Positions 19,923-31,110 of a DNA stretch of 64,000 bases are shown piece after piece. The position numbers and the translations under genes were made by a program. This stretch comes from Rhynchopus sp. YZ270_cl-10 (Eukaryota; Euglenozoa; Diplonemea; Diplonemida; Diplonemidae): NCBI GenBank assembly GCA_964035575.1, contig OZ037886.1, forward strand, positions 1,341,480 to 1,405,479, in the 5' to 3' direction. Position 1 is the first letter of the stretch, and each line of letters begins with the position of its first letter. The notes beneath the pieces are model-generated. The model made no database searches. It was not told where the DNA came from and was given only the letters and a program-made list of their open reading frames with translations.

Positions 19923-20208
19923 GTGTGTAAGAGGCAATAAATAATCTGTAATTTGAAGTGTGGTGGTGTGAGGGGTGGAGCGTGGGCTCAACGTTCCACT
20001 GTTTACACCTATAAATACGTTTTTCACTTGTGGAATAAAATTACATATTGAGTGAAATAAGAACATTTTCTTGCACTTGCCACTAGAAAGGCACCCTCGT
20101 GACTCTCACTCTTATTCCCCTCGCTTCGCTCGGGAAATAACGCACTCGGGCACCTTTTTAGTGGCGCGTGAAATAAAATAGTTCTTATTTCACTCGAATA
20201 AATAGTTA

Positions 20209-20510
20209 TTATCTCACGGGCAATAATGTTGTGCTGCGTTTTCGAAATTCCTACAGTATATTTGACAAATGATGTATGACCACCTAGTACGGGGCGTCAA
20301 GGTTGGGTATGGTGAACAGTTCCTCGAAGTCCTATGACTGCAACCCTTTTGGTTGCATGCGCAGATCTCCTCCACATTGCTTTTGCGCCTACTCTCGGCA
20401 TGGGTTTTGTTTTGTTCTTTGTGTGCGGAGATAATGTCTACTGTATTTTGTGTAATCTCCAGGAAGGAATTTCGAAAACGCGGCTAAACATTATTACACA
20501 AGTGAGATAA
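20209..20510. mobile_element. 302 bp imperfect inverted-repeat element
   Basis: Arms of about 45 bases (20,209-20,254 and 20,461-20,510) begin TTATCTCAC and include GCGTTTTCGAAATTCCT, about 85% complementary. No ORF inside. MITE-like, without a target duplication that I could see. Confidence 0.5.
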
Positions 20511-20918
20511 AAAATTGTTGGCTCTCTCTCTGTTGTTTTGGCTTTTGTTTTTTTGTCTATTTGTGACGAGGCCTGGAACACCTGAACATAGGCATATCTG
20601 GAAAATCTATCTGAGGTGTGGCAAATTAAATATATTCAAGCGTGTGGTTGAGGCGCACCTAAACATAAGTAAGTGCCAAGTCTGAACATTTATTTTCAGA
20701 GGCCTTAGTGAGGCTGTTTCGGCCTCGTTGCATTGTATCATGATGTAATAAGGTTCACATACTTTCGATTCAAAGAAGAGAAAGCACACAAGAAAATAAA
20801 ATGCTGCAAACCACTGGGTGTGTTGTTTGCATCTACACAAGTAACTGAAAGTTAAACATTTACATACCTTGTCTTCCCCGTAGCCTCCGCCTTCGCTGCT
20901 GTCAAGCTGCCTTCTCTT
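20511..20918. other. No recognised gene
   Basis: Moderate-GC, non-repetitive sequence before a minisatellite. Minus-strand frames are open for a short distance (about 20,607-20,910) but show no known motif. Confidence 0.4.
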
Positions 20919-21060
20919 GGTACCCAGTACCCAGTACCCAGTACCCAGTACCCAGTACCCAGTACCCAGTACCCAGTACCCAGTACCCAGTACCCAGTAC
21001 CCAGTACCCAGTACCCAGTACCCAGTACCCAGTACCCAGTACCCAGTACCCAGTACCCAA
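20919..21060. repeat. (AGTACCC)n minisatellite
   Basis: About 20 perfect copies of a 7-base unit, one base shorter than the AGGTACCC unit at 16.9 kb. Confidence 0.95.
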
Positions 21061-21458
21061 ATTGGTCGCCCCCTGGTTGGTCGAGAACCTAAAAATGCAA
21101 AAAAACGCAAAATTCATGTGTTTTGACCATGTCTGGGTACACCAAATACACACCTCTGAACAAGCCTATACCCAGTAGTAGGCAACAAGCGCTATTTTTT
21201 GACCAAGAAAAAAAAAATCCCCCAAAAATTGGGTGTAGTAGGTCATAAAATGGCCCAAAAAATTCAAAGAAAACCTCAGATTGACCAAACAATGAAAAAA
21301 ATTTTCAAGTCAAATTTTCAGCCAAAATACGGCTATTTTGGTAAAACCATGTGTACTGTAGTGGCTATACAAGGCGATTTTCGGCCAAAAAAATTTTTTT
21401 GGCCAAAAAAAAAATTTTTTTTTTTCGGCCCAAAAAAAAAAAAAATTTTTTTTTTGGG
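21061..21458. other. AT-rich satellite-like DNA
   Basis: Same texture as 2.3-6.9 kb, with GGCCAAAA and long A/T runs. No gene. Confidence 0.5.
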
Positions 21459-21640
21459 TCCGACTGTCGGACCCCAGAGTCCGACAGTCGGACTCCAGAG
21501 TCCGTCTGTCGGACTCCAGAGTCCGACAGACGGACCCCTGAGTCCGTCTGTCGGACTCAGGGGGTCCGACTGTCGGACTCAGGGGGTAAGTCCGTTATTT
21601 ACACACTCCAAGCACGACAGACCGCACCGTGTAAAAAAGA
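21459..21640 (+). mobile_element. Short palindromic GTCCGAC element, copy 2
   Basis: About ten GTCCGAC or GTCCGTC half-sites are arranged as palindromes (21,459-21,590), followed by CAGACCGCACCGTGTAAAAA at 21,617-21,636. It corresponds to the minus-strand copy at 16.7-16.9 kb. A T tract (21,652-21,680) follows. Confidence 0.5.
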
Positions 21641-21645
21641 CAGAC

Positions 21646-21682
<37 letters not shown>

Positions 21683-21959
21683 GGGTTTTTTTACACAGGA
21701 ATCAGGGACATTTTTCGACCCTGGAGGTGAAAATCATGATTTTTTTTGCCCACATGATACGTTTCGAACACACTTATCGCTAAATATGCCGTTTTCCCCG
21801 AAAATTTTGAGACCCCACGTCCAATTTCTTTCGTTTTTGGTGCTCCGGGAGGGGTCCGTATTGACGGGTCGCTGACACAGGGACCCTATACACACACCCC
21901 CTGATATTGACAGGTCGCCGACAGGTCGTGACACGTCGCTGACAGGTCGTTGACCGAGA
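21641..21959. other. T tract and short GACAGGTCG repeats
   Basis: No gene. After the T tract comes AT-rich DNA, then variants of GACAGGTCG near 21,908-21,952. Confidence 0.5.
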
Positions 21960-22690
21960 ATTTTTATCTACATCCAGTGACAGAGGGGGTACTTACTAGT
22001 CAAGCGAGTATGTAAACAGCTAGATGTCCAGACAAGGGCACTTTACTATTGTACTGGCAAGACAGTGCCTGAAAACACAGTTAGTGGCACTAAAATAGAA
22101 AGCATCTGGGACTACAACCAACACTTCCCTGCAAATAAGCAAAAGGGTCGTATGTGAGTGCAATTTTCCAAAAGGAAAAGGGGAGGGGATGGGACGGGAG
22201 GGTTGCTCTGTCTACCGGTGTAGTTTTATTTTGCTTTGTCTTGGGGAGGGGAGGGGAGGAGAAGGAGGGGATTGAGTGAGCCGTTTCCTCTGTAACACAC
22301 AAACAAATAAAAAGGAAGTTCCATAATCTTTTTAGTAGTTTTCTTTTTGGTGAAAATTTTTGAGAACTTCAGTAAGTGTGACCTGACCCGACTGACTGAC
22401 ACCCAAAGGGGAAAACAACAATAACGCACAACAAAATCAACAACAACAATGGTGGGTCTCATGCTTACCTGTGGTGGTTTTGAAAAATGAAAAATTGAAA
22501 TTGACCTTCACAAGGTAAAAATGAAAAACTAAAAGAGTGAAAAAAGAAACTCAAAGGACAAGAGTTCTGTACAAACTCTACTCTACTGCACAATCTATAA
22601 AAGTGGCCCAATGGCTCCTGATGCCACTGGCCTGGCTCTTAGACAGACAGGGGGTGAGACAACAAATAGGACCTGCCAGAACTCTTCCCA
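21960..22690 (-). mobile_element. Inverted partial copy of the element B 3' UTR
   Basis: Reverse complement of about 41,130-41,856, nearly identical throughout. It ends at GATGTAGATAAAAA, just before the conserved 28-base terminus that B has. No coding part is present, so this is a 5'-truncated copy or a shared 3' module. Confidence 0.85.
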
Positions 22691-22705
22691 ATACATACCA
22701 AGCTA

Positions 22706-25700
22706 GGAGCTAAGGAGCTAAGGAGCTAAGGAGCTAAGGAGCTAAGGAGCTAAGGAGCTAAGGAGCTAAGGAGCTAAGGAGCTAAGGAGCTAAGGAGCTA
22801 AGGAGCTAAGGAGCTAAGGAGCTAAGGAGCTAAGGAGCTAAGGAGCTAAGGAGCTAAGGAGCTAAGGAGCTAAGGAGCTAAGGAGCTAAGGAGCTAAGGA
22901 GCTAAGGAGCTAAGGAGCTAAGGAGCTAAGGAGCTAAGGAGCTAAGGAGCTAAGGAGCTAAGGAGCTAAGGAGCTAAGGAGCTAAGGAGCTAAGGAGCTA
23001 AGGAGCTAAGGAGCTAAGGAGCTAAGGAGCTAAGGAGCTAAGGAGCTAAGGAGCTAAGGAGCTAAGGAGCTAAGGAGCTAAGGAGCTAAGGAGCTAAGGA
23101 GCTAAGGAGCTAAGGAGCTAAGGAGCTAAGGAGCTAAGGAGCTAAGGAGCTAAGGAGCTAAGGAGCTAAGGAGCTAAGGAGCTAAGGAGCTAAGGAGCTA
23201 AGGAGCTAAGGAGCTAAGGAGCTAAGGAGCTAAGGAGCTAAGGAGCTAAGGAGCTAAGGAGCTAAGGAGCTAAGGAGCTAAGGAGCTAAGGAGCTAAGGA
23301 GCTAAGGAGCTAAGGAGCTAAGGAGCTAAGGAGCTAAGGAGCTAAGGAGCTAAGGAGCTAAGGAGCTAAGGAGCTAAGGAGCTAAGGAGCTAAGGAGCTA
23401 AGGAGCTAAGGAGCTAAGGAGCTAAGGAGCTAAGGAGCTAAGGAGCTAAGGAGCTAAGGAGCTAAGGAGCTAAGGAGCTAAGGAGCTAAGGAGCTAAGGA
23501 GCTAAGGAGCTAAGGAGCTAAGGAGCTAAGGAGCTAAGGAGCTAAGGAGCTAAGGAGCTAAGGAGCTAAGGAGCTAAGGAGCTAAGGAGCTAAGGAGCTA
23601 AGGAGCTAAGGAGCTAAGGAGCTAAGGAGCTAAGGAGCTAAGGAGCTAAGGAGCTAAGGAGCTAAGGAGCTAAGGAGCTAAGGAGCTAAGGAGCTAAGGA
23701 GCTAAGGAGCTAAGGAGCTAAGGAGCTAAGGAGCTAAGGAGCTAAGGAGCTAAGGAGCTAAGGAGCTAAGGAGCTAAGGAGCTAAGGAGCTAAGGAGCTA
23801 AGGAGCTAAGGAGCTAAGGAGCTAAGGAGCTAAGGAGCTAAGGAGCTAAGGAGCTAAGGAGCTAAGGAGCTAAGGAGCTAAGGAGCTAAGGAGCTAAGGA
23901 GCTAAGGAGCTAAGGAGCTAAGGAGCTAAGGAGCTAAGGAGCTAAGGAGCTAAGGAGCTAAGGAGCTAAGGAGCTAAGGAGCTAAGGAGCTAAGGAGCTA
24001 AGGAGCTAAGGAGCTAAGGAGCTAAGGAGCTAAGGAGCTAAGGAGCTAAGGAGCTAAGGAGCTAAGGAGCTAAGGAGCTAAGGAGCTAAGGAGCTAAGGA
24101 GCTAAGGAGCTAAGGAGCTAAGGAGCTAAGGAGCTAAGGAGCTAAGGAGCTAAGGAGCTAAGGAGCTAAGGAGCTAAGGAGCTAAGGAGCTAAGGAGCTA
24201 AGGAGCTAAGGAGCTAAGGAGCTAAGGAGCTAAGGAGCTAAGGAGCTAAGGAGCTAAGGAGCTAAGGAGCTAAGGAGCTAAGGAGCTAAGGAGCTAAGGA
24301 GCTAAGGAGCTAAGGAGCTAAGGAGCTAAGGAGCTAAGGAGCTAAGGAGCTAAGGAGCTAAGGAGCTAAGGAGCTAAGGAGCTAAGGAGCTAAGGAGCTA
24401 AGGAGCTAAGGAGCTAAGGAGCTAAGGAGCTAAGGAGCTAAGGAGCTAAGGAGCTAAGGAGCTAAGGAGCTAAGGAGCTAAGGAGCTAAGGAGCTAAGGA
24501 GCTAAGGAGCTAAGGAGCTAAGGAGCTAAGGAGCTAAGGAGCTAAGGAGCTAAGGAGCTAAGGAGCTAAGGAGCTAAGGAGCTAAGGAGCTAAGGAGCTA
24601 AGGAGCTAAGGAGCTAAGGAGCTAAGGAGCTAAGGAGCTAAGGAGCTAAGGAGCTAAGGAGCTAAGGAGCTAAGGAGCTAAGGAGCTAAGGAGCTAAGGA
24701 GCTAAGGAGCTAAGGAGCTAAGGAGCTAAGGAGCTAAGGAGCTAAGGAGCTAAGGAGCTAAGGAGCTAAGGAGCTAAGGAGCTAAGGAGCTAAGGAGCTA
24801 AGGAGCTAAGGAGCTAAGGAGCTAAGGAGCTAAGGAGCTAAGGAGCTAAGGAGCTAAGGAGCTAAGGAGCTAAGGAGCTAAGGAGCTAAGGAGCTAAGGA
24901 GCTAAGGAGCTAAGGAGCTAAGGAGCTAAGGAGCTAAGGAGCTAAGGAGCTAAGGAGCTAAGGAGCTAAGGAGCTAAGGAGCTAAGGAGCTAAGGAGCTA
25001 AGGAGCTAAGGAGCTAAGGAGCTAAGGAGCTAAGGAGCTAAGGAGCTAAGGAGCTAAGGAGCTAAGGAGCTAAGGAGCTAAGGAGCTAAGGAGCTAAGGA
25101 GCTAAGGAGCTAAGGAGCTAAGGAGCTAAGGAGCTAAGGAGCTAAGGAGCTAAGGAGCTAAGGAGCTAAGGAGCTAAGGAGCTAAGGAGCTAAGGAGCTA
25201 AGGAGCTAAGGAGCTAAGGAGCTAAGGAGCTAAGGAGCTAAGGAGCTAAGGAGCTAAGGAGCTAAGGAGCTAAGGAGCTAAGGAGCTAAGGAGCTAAGGA
25301 GCTAAGGAGCTAAGGAGCTAAGGAGCTAAGGAGCTAAGGAGCTAAGGAGCTAAGGAGCTAAGGAGCTAAGGAGCTAAGGAGCTAAGGAGCTAAGGAGCTA
25401 AGGAGCTAAGGAGCTAAGGAGCTAAGGAGCTAAGGAGCTAAGGAGCTAAGGAGCTAAGGAGCTAAGGAGCTAAGGAGCTAAGGAGCTAAGGAGCTAAGGA
25501 GCTAAGGAGCTAAGGAGCTAAGGAGCTAAGGAGCTAAGGAGCTAAGGAGCTAAGGAGCTAAGGAGCTAAGGAGCTAAGGAGCTAAGGAGCTAAGGAGCTA
25601 AGGAGCTAAGGAGCTAAGGAGCTAAGGAGCTAAGGAGCTAAGGAGCTAAGGAGCTAAGGAGCTAAGGAGCTAAGGAGCTAAGGAGCTAAGGAGCTAAGGA

Positions 25701-25714
25701 GCTAAGGAGCTAAG
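22706..25714. repeat. 3.0 kb (GAGCTAAG)n satellite
   Basis: About 376 head-to-tail copies of an 8-base unit. I saw no variant unit in the whole array. It carries TAA or TTA-type stops in its frames, so it is non-coding. Confidence 0.98.
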
Positions 25715-25721
25715 GAGGCCA

Positions 25722-26070
25722 CTCCGGTGCACAGGGGGCACGTCCGGTGCACAGGGGGCGCACCCCAAAACGGTGCACAGGGGGCGCCCAAATATCCGGT
25801 GCACAGGGGGCGTTTTACCCGTGATTTAATAGCCGGGCGCCCCATCTGCACCGTTCTGACACGCCCCCTGTGCACCGTTTTTGGGGCGCCCCGTGTGCAC
25901 CGGATTTTAGGCGCCCCCTGTGCACCGTTCAAAGACGCCCCCTGTGCACCGTTTTTGGGCGCCCCGTGTGCACCGGATTTTTCCAGGATACGCCCCCTGT
26001 GCACCGATTTTTCACTTAGGCGCCCCCTGTGCACCGGATTTTTTTCAAAAAGGCACCCTGTGCACCGGAT
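25722..26070. repeat. Inverted cluster of GGTGCACAGGGGGCG motifs
   Basis: Four copies in plus orientation (25,727-25,812) face nine copies in minus orientation (25,835-26,068), some as GCGCCCCGTGTGCACC. Spacers of 2-20 bases differ. Confidence 0.9.
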
Positions 26071-26125
26071 CCAGTCTTCTCGGGGTTCAGTAACTCAGCT
26101 GTTTCACGCACTGAAAAACTGTTAT

Positions 26126-26840
26126 TTGCGAGTATTAGCGGGTTCTAGGTTGTGTTATCTGGCTGGTGTGGTCGATAAGCCGGCTGGTGGGTGCGGGTGC
26201 GCGGGAACCTGCTGGTTCTAGGTTGCGTTATCTGGTTCTAGGTTACGTATCTGTCTGGTGGTTGTGCGGGTTTGCGGGTTTGCGGGTGCGCGGGTTTGCG
26301 GGTTCTAGGTTGCGTTATCTGGCTGGTGTGGTCACTAAGCTGGCTGGTGGGTGCGGGTGCGCGGGAACCTGCTGGTTCTAGGTTGCGTTATCCGGCTGGT
26401 GTGGTGGTGCGGGTGCGCGGGGTTCGGGCAACGTTATCTGGCTGGTGTAGTCGATAAGCCTGCTGGTGGGTGCGGGTGCGCGGGAACTTGCTGGTTCTAG
26501 GTTGCGTTTTCTGGTTCTAGGTTACGTTATCTGGCTGGTGGTTGTGCGGGTTTGCGGGTTTGCGGGTGCGCGGGTTTGCGGGTTCTAGGTTGCGTTATCC
26601 GGCTGGTGTGGTGGTGCGGGTGCGCGGGGTTCGGGCAACGTTATCTGGCTGGTGTGGTCGATAAGCCGGCTGGTGGGTGCGGGTGCGCGGGAACCTGCTG
26701 GTTCTAGGTTGCGTTTTCTGGTTCTAGGTTACGTTATCTGTCTGGTGGTTGTGCGGGTTTGCGGGTTTGCGGGTGCGCGGGTTTGCGGGTTCCAGGTTGC
26801 ATTATCCGGCTGGTGCTTGTGTGGTTGGTGTGGTTGATAA
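26126..26840. repeat. Compound minisatellite with TTTGCGGG units
   Basis: Blocks such as GGTTCTAGGTTGCGTTATCT and GGCTGGTGTGGTCGATAAGC repeat with a long period of about 486 bases. Short TTTGCGGG runs lie inside (near 26,270 and 26,550). Frames through it are repetitive and not genes. Confidence 0.85.
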
Positions 26841-27180
26841 GGTTCTTGGTAAGCTCTTCATCCACCTTTTATTCTAAACCCGACCTTTTTTGGTCATCCT
26901 TTTTTCTTTTTTCCATTTCCGTTTTCCTGTTCATTTTATTGTCTTTATTATCTTCTCCATTTTTTCCCTTTTCCTTTCTATTCTCATAAAAAAATAGACC
27001 AAGTACAGAAAAGAAGAAAAATAGGGTTCTTGGGGGTTACTTAACTGGTTGAGTTATCTGCAAACCTGCAAACCCGAAATAAATATCTGGCTTGTGTCAA
27101 CTGGTTGGTGTTTTGGTGGGCTGGGCACTTAGGTGTTTTCACGTGTACCATGCTTCCCTACTGAGAGAAGGTTTGTACAC
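26841..27180. other. No recognised gene
   Basis: Pyrimidine-rich run (26,870-26,985), then unique sequence leading into a 9-base repeat. Confidence 0.5.
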
Positions 27181-27312
27181 TACTGTGTATACTGTGTATA
27201 CTGGCTATACTGTGTATACTGTGTATACTGTGTATACTGTGTATACTGTGTATACTGTGTATACTGTGTATACTGTGTATACTGTGTATACTGTGTATAC
27301 TGTGTATACTGT
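27180..27312. repeat. (ACTGTGTAT)n minisatellite
   Basis: About 14 copies of a 9-base unit immediately upstream of element B. A short palindrome CCTGTAAA-AG-TTTACAGG follows at 27,358-27,375. Confidence 0.95.
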
Positions 27313-27579
27313 GTTTTTCTGTGTGTGCTGTGAAAACTGTGTACGGGACCCAAAATACCTGTAAAAGTTTACAGGGGACCATTTTTTACACATTACAACA
27401 CACTTGTCCTTTCTTTTTACCCTCCCTCCCTCCCCCTTTCCTTTGTTTTATTGTGAGCCTTGTACGCCTCCACGGGGCGGTCCCTGGGCAACGGTAGAGG
27501 AGTGCAGGCCGGCGAAGCGCAAGGCGTAGTGTGTCTTGTCCTTCTTTGTTTTCGTTTTTTGGTTTTTGCTTTTTTAAAA

Positions 27580-27704
27580 ATGAGGAGGAAGGCCCTTTTG
27601 GGGGCGTTGTGGGTGGTGCTGCATGTCTGCATCAGCAGCAGCAGCAGGAGCTACACCAGCAGCAACAACAAGAGCAGCTCCCAGGGGATTAGGCCCCCCG
27701 ACGG
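27580..27704 (+). CDS. Candidate first exon of element B (signal-like start)
   Basis: MRRKALLGALWVVLHVC is followed by a Ser/Asn-rich stretch. It is hydrophobic and placed like the signal-peptide starts of A and C, and its ATG follows a T-rich leader. The frame hits TAG at 27,706. Splicing at GG|GTAGCT (27,704/27,705) to TTCTTCAG|G (29,089) keeps the frame and joins it to the CAG-rich exon. The donor is weak, so this exon is inferred. Confidence 0.45.
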
Positions 27705-29115
27705 GTAGCTGCTAACAGGAGGCGTGCGTTCCCGAGAGGGGACCCTGGTGGGTTTGTTGCCCCGTTGACCAGCAGACGAGACAACGTCTGGCGTGTAACC
27801 TCCTAGTCGGCGCATCACCCGGGCTGCTCCACGGAGACAGTGGGTGGTGCGTGGTACGGGGACGACAGTCCTCACCTAGCATCCGGAATTCCAGGTATGT
27901 CAACACACACTAGCAAAGGACACACAGGGGTGGCTGAGAGGTTGGTGTTTGGTAGTTGCCAATGGCGGCTTGCTGACGGGGACCTGGACCATCTCACTGG
28001 GTGACTGCTGTATCTGCATTGTGTGGTTCTTACTGCACGCTTGTGGCTGCTGTCAGGGCTATCTACGATGGGTGAGGCGCTTCTTCCGAACGTCTGCAGC
28101 GGCTGCGTTGGCCTTCGGGACTTCACGGATGCTGTCGGTACGCTCAGGAGATGTCGTCCTCCCTGGACCTTGGCTGGGTGTCTGCAGTGACGCACCGGGT
28201 GCGTCCACTGTTTGAATCCACAGGGGTGATCCACAGCCACAGAACTGGTACGTCCAGGTCAGGGTGTGCCTCCCATGTAAAAGCCCCCATCAAAGACTTC
28301 TGTAGCCACTCCTGTCCGCGTTGGAGTCTGGGTGACCGTTGCAACGGCCTCTAGGGAGAGAGAGGCCGGTGTAGTCAGGGACTACCCACATGGTGAGCAC
28401 ACTCGACGACTGCAAGCAACTGCACCGCTATTTGCTGCGGTGGTGCCTTTGTGAGCAGCACTCGTTCGATGTTGTGGCTCACATGTAACAGACTCCGACA
28501 CTAGTGAGTGGTGACATAACCGCGACGGTTGGGATGTGAACAGGCTAGGCTGGTGAATCTGTTAGGGAGTTGTGTCGGATGCATACTTGTGGGGAGTCAC
28601 TCCCCTGCAGACAGGCGTGACCAACTTGCCGAGCAGAGGTCAGGTCGAGTAATCGGCTGGCTAACGGTCAAAGATCGCATTGGGTCGGCAGATTCATGCG
28701 GTTCAGACCGTCGGTTCCACCTCCGGGCGACTGGAGTGGTCAGCGCGAGCTGGCTGTGTCCCACCAGTGCGTGAAACCACAAACTGGGACGCATGGGATC
28801 GCTACAGACTGGGTCACCAGCCGGTCCTCTCAAGCAGAGGGCTCAATGTACAGTCGGGCCACAGTGAGTTACACACCCCGCGGACTTCGGAAGTTTCTGT
28901 GATACGGAAGAAGCCATCGGGTGGTAGTGAGCTGTGCTCTCGGTGGAAGGGCGTGTCTGAAAAGGACACAACCAGGAGACCGAGGGGCTGCTGGTCGGAA
29001 ACACCCCAGGTATGTGTAAAAAGGGTGTAGGACGGCTAGCAGCGGAAAGGTCCTCAGCCTGACCTGCGCCTCCCCACTTCTTCTTCAGGGGAGGAGGGCA
29101 AAGGGGACAAGTGAA
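27666..29115 (+). repeat. Element B 1963-bp tandem unit, copy 1
   Basis: The 1450-bp non-repetitive part is identical, as far as I compared, to 29,629-31,078 (offset 1963). Each unit begins at AACAAGAGCAGCTCCCAG and ends just before a CAG/CAA run. It holds a clear inner donor/acceptor pair: CCCAG|GTATGT near 29,010 and TTCTTCAG near 29,088. Confidence 0.95.
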
Positions 29116-29667
29116 CAGCAGCAACAGCAGCAACAGCAGCAACAGCAGCAACAGCAGCAACAGCAGCAACAGCAGCATATACTACACCAGCTGCAACTGC
29201 AGCAGCAGCAACAACGGCAGCAACAGCAGCAACAGCAGCAACAGCAGCAACAGCAGCAACAGCAGCAACAGCAGCAACAGCAGCAACAGCAGCAACAGCA
29301 GCAACAGCAGCAACAGCAGCAACAGCAGCAACAGCAGCAACAGCAGCAACAGCAGCAACAGCAGCAACAGCAGCAACAGCAGCAACAGCAGCAACAGCAG
29401 CAACAGCAGCAACAGCAGCAACAGCAGCAACAGCAGCAACAGCAGCAACAGCAGCAACAGCAGCAACAGCAGCAACAGCAGCAACAGCAGCAACAGCAGC
29501 AACAGCAGCAACAGCAGCAACAGCAGCAGCAGCAACAGCAGCAACAAAAGCAGCAACAGCAGCAGCAGCAGCAACAGCAGCAACAACATATGCTACACCA
29601 GCTGCAACTGCAGCAGCAGCAACAGCAGCAACAAGAGCAGCTCCCAGGGGATTAGGCCCCCCGACGG
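29089..29667 (+). CDS. Candidate CAG-rich second exon of element B
   Basis: An open 579-base frame encoding mostly Ser-Ser-Asn repeats from (AACAGCAGC)n. It starts after TTCTTCAG and ends at the same weak GTAGCT donor as exon 1. Its length is a multiple of three, so duplicating intron plus exon would keep the protein in frame. If unspliced, this is just repeat sequence in the 5' leader. Confidence 0.4.
29114..29625 (+). repeat. (AACAGCAGC)n array
   Basis: About 55 copies of a 9-base CAG/CAA unit, broken once at 29,176-29,213 by CATATACTACACCAGCTGCA. It is open in every frame, which creates spurious poly-Ser/Asn, poly-Gln and poly-Leu ORFs. Confidence 0.95.
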
Positions 29668-31076
29668 GTAGCTGCTAACAGGAGGCGTGCGTTCCCGAGA
29701 GGGGACCCTGGTGGGTTTGTTGCCCCGTTGACCAGCAGACGAGACAACGTCTGGCGTGTAACCTCCTAGTCGGCGCATCACCCGGGCTGCTCCACGGAGA
29801 CAGTGGGTGGTGCGTGGTACGGGGACGACAGTCCTCACCTAGCATCCGGAATTCCAGGTATGTCAACACACACTAGCAAAGGACACACAGGGGTGGCTGA
29901 GAGGTTGGTGTTTGGTAGTTGCCAATGGCGGCTTGCTGACGGGGACCTGGACCATCTCACTGGGTGACTGCTGTATCTGCATTGTGTGGTTCTTACTGCA
30001 CGCTTGTGGCTGCTGTCAGGGCTATCTACGATGGGTGAGGCGCTTCTTCCGAACGTCTGCAGCGGCTGCGTTGGCCTTCGGGACTTCACGGATGCTGTCG
30101 GTACGCTCAGGAGATGTCGTCCTCCCTGGACCTTGGCTGGGTGTCTGCAGTGACGCACCGGGTGCGTCCACTGTTTGAATCCACAGGGGTGATCCACAGC
30201 CACAGAACTGGTACGTCCAGGTCAGGGTGTGCCTCCCATGTAAAAGCCCCCATCAAAGACTTCTGTAGCCACTCCTGTCCGCGTTGGAGTCTGGGTGACC
30301 GTTGCAACGGCCTCTAGGGAGAGAGAGGCCGGTGTAGTCAGGGACTACCCACATGGTGAGCACACTCGACGACTGCAAGCAACTGCACCGCTATTTGCTG
30401 CGGTGGTGCCTTTGTGAGCAGCACTCGTTCGATGTTGTGGCTCACATGTAACAGACTCCGACACTAGTGAGTGGTGACATAACCGCGACGGTTGGGATGT
30501 GAACAGGCTAGGCTGGTGAATCTGTTAGGGAGTTGTGTCGGATGCATACTTGTGGGGAGTCACTCCCCTGCAGACAGGCGTGACCAACTTGCCGAGCAGA
30601 GGTCAGGTCGAGTAATCGGCTGGCTAACGGTCAAAGATCGCATTGGGTCGGCAGATTCATGCGGTTCAGACCGTCGGTTCCACCTCCGGGCGACTGGAGT
30701 GGTCAGCGCGAGCTGGCTGTGTCCCACCAGTGCGTGAAACCACAAACTGGGACGCATGGGATCGCTACAGACTGGGTCACCAGCCGGTCCTCTCAAGCAG
30801 AGGGCTCAATGTACAGTCGGGCCACAGTGAGTTACACACCCCGCGGACTTCGGAAGTTTCTGTGATACGGAAGAAGCCATCGGGTGGTAGTGAGCTGTGC
30901 TCTCGGTGGAAGGGCGTGTCTGAAAAGGACACAACCAGGAGACCGAGGGGCTGCTGGTCGGAAACACCCCAGGTATGTGTAAAAAGGGTGTAGGACGGCT
31001 AGCAGCGGAAAGGTCCTCAGCCTGACCTGCGCCTCCCCACTTCTTCTTCAGGGGAGGAGGGCAAAGGGGACAAGTG

Positions 31077-31078
<2 letters not shown>
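29629..31078 (+). repeat. Element B 1963-bp tandem unit, copy 2
   Basis: Second copy of the unit at 27,666-29,115. It ends with acceptor TTCTTCAG at 31,044-31,051, directly before the long coding exon. High identity points to a recent duplication. Confidence 0.95.

Positions 31079-31110
<32 letters not shown>

Noticed and set aside
22706-25714. CRISPR array
   Set aside because: Head-to-tail identical 8-mers without spacers, in a eukaryotic context.
27666-28100. HDV-like ribozyme at the start of the B monomer
   Set aside because: GC-rich and able to fold, but I could not draw the nested double pseudoknot by eye.
29111-29671. Independent poly-Ser/Asn, poly-Gln or poly-Leu genes
   Set aside because: Produced by the (AACAGCAGC)n array. 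Only the Ser/Asn frame is kept, as a possible exon of B.
27872-30996. Duplicated ORFs of 60-120 codons in the 1963-bp units
   Set aside because: Short, on both strands, without domains; they match only because the DNA is duplicated.
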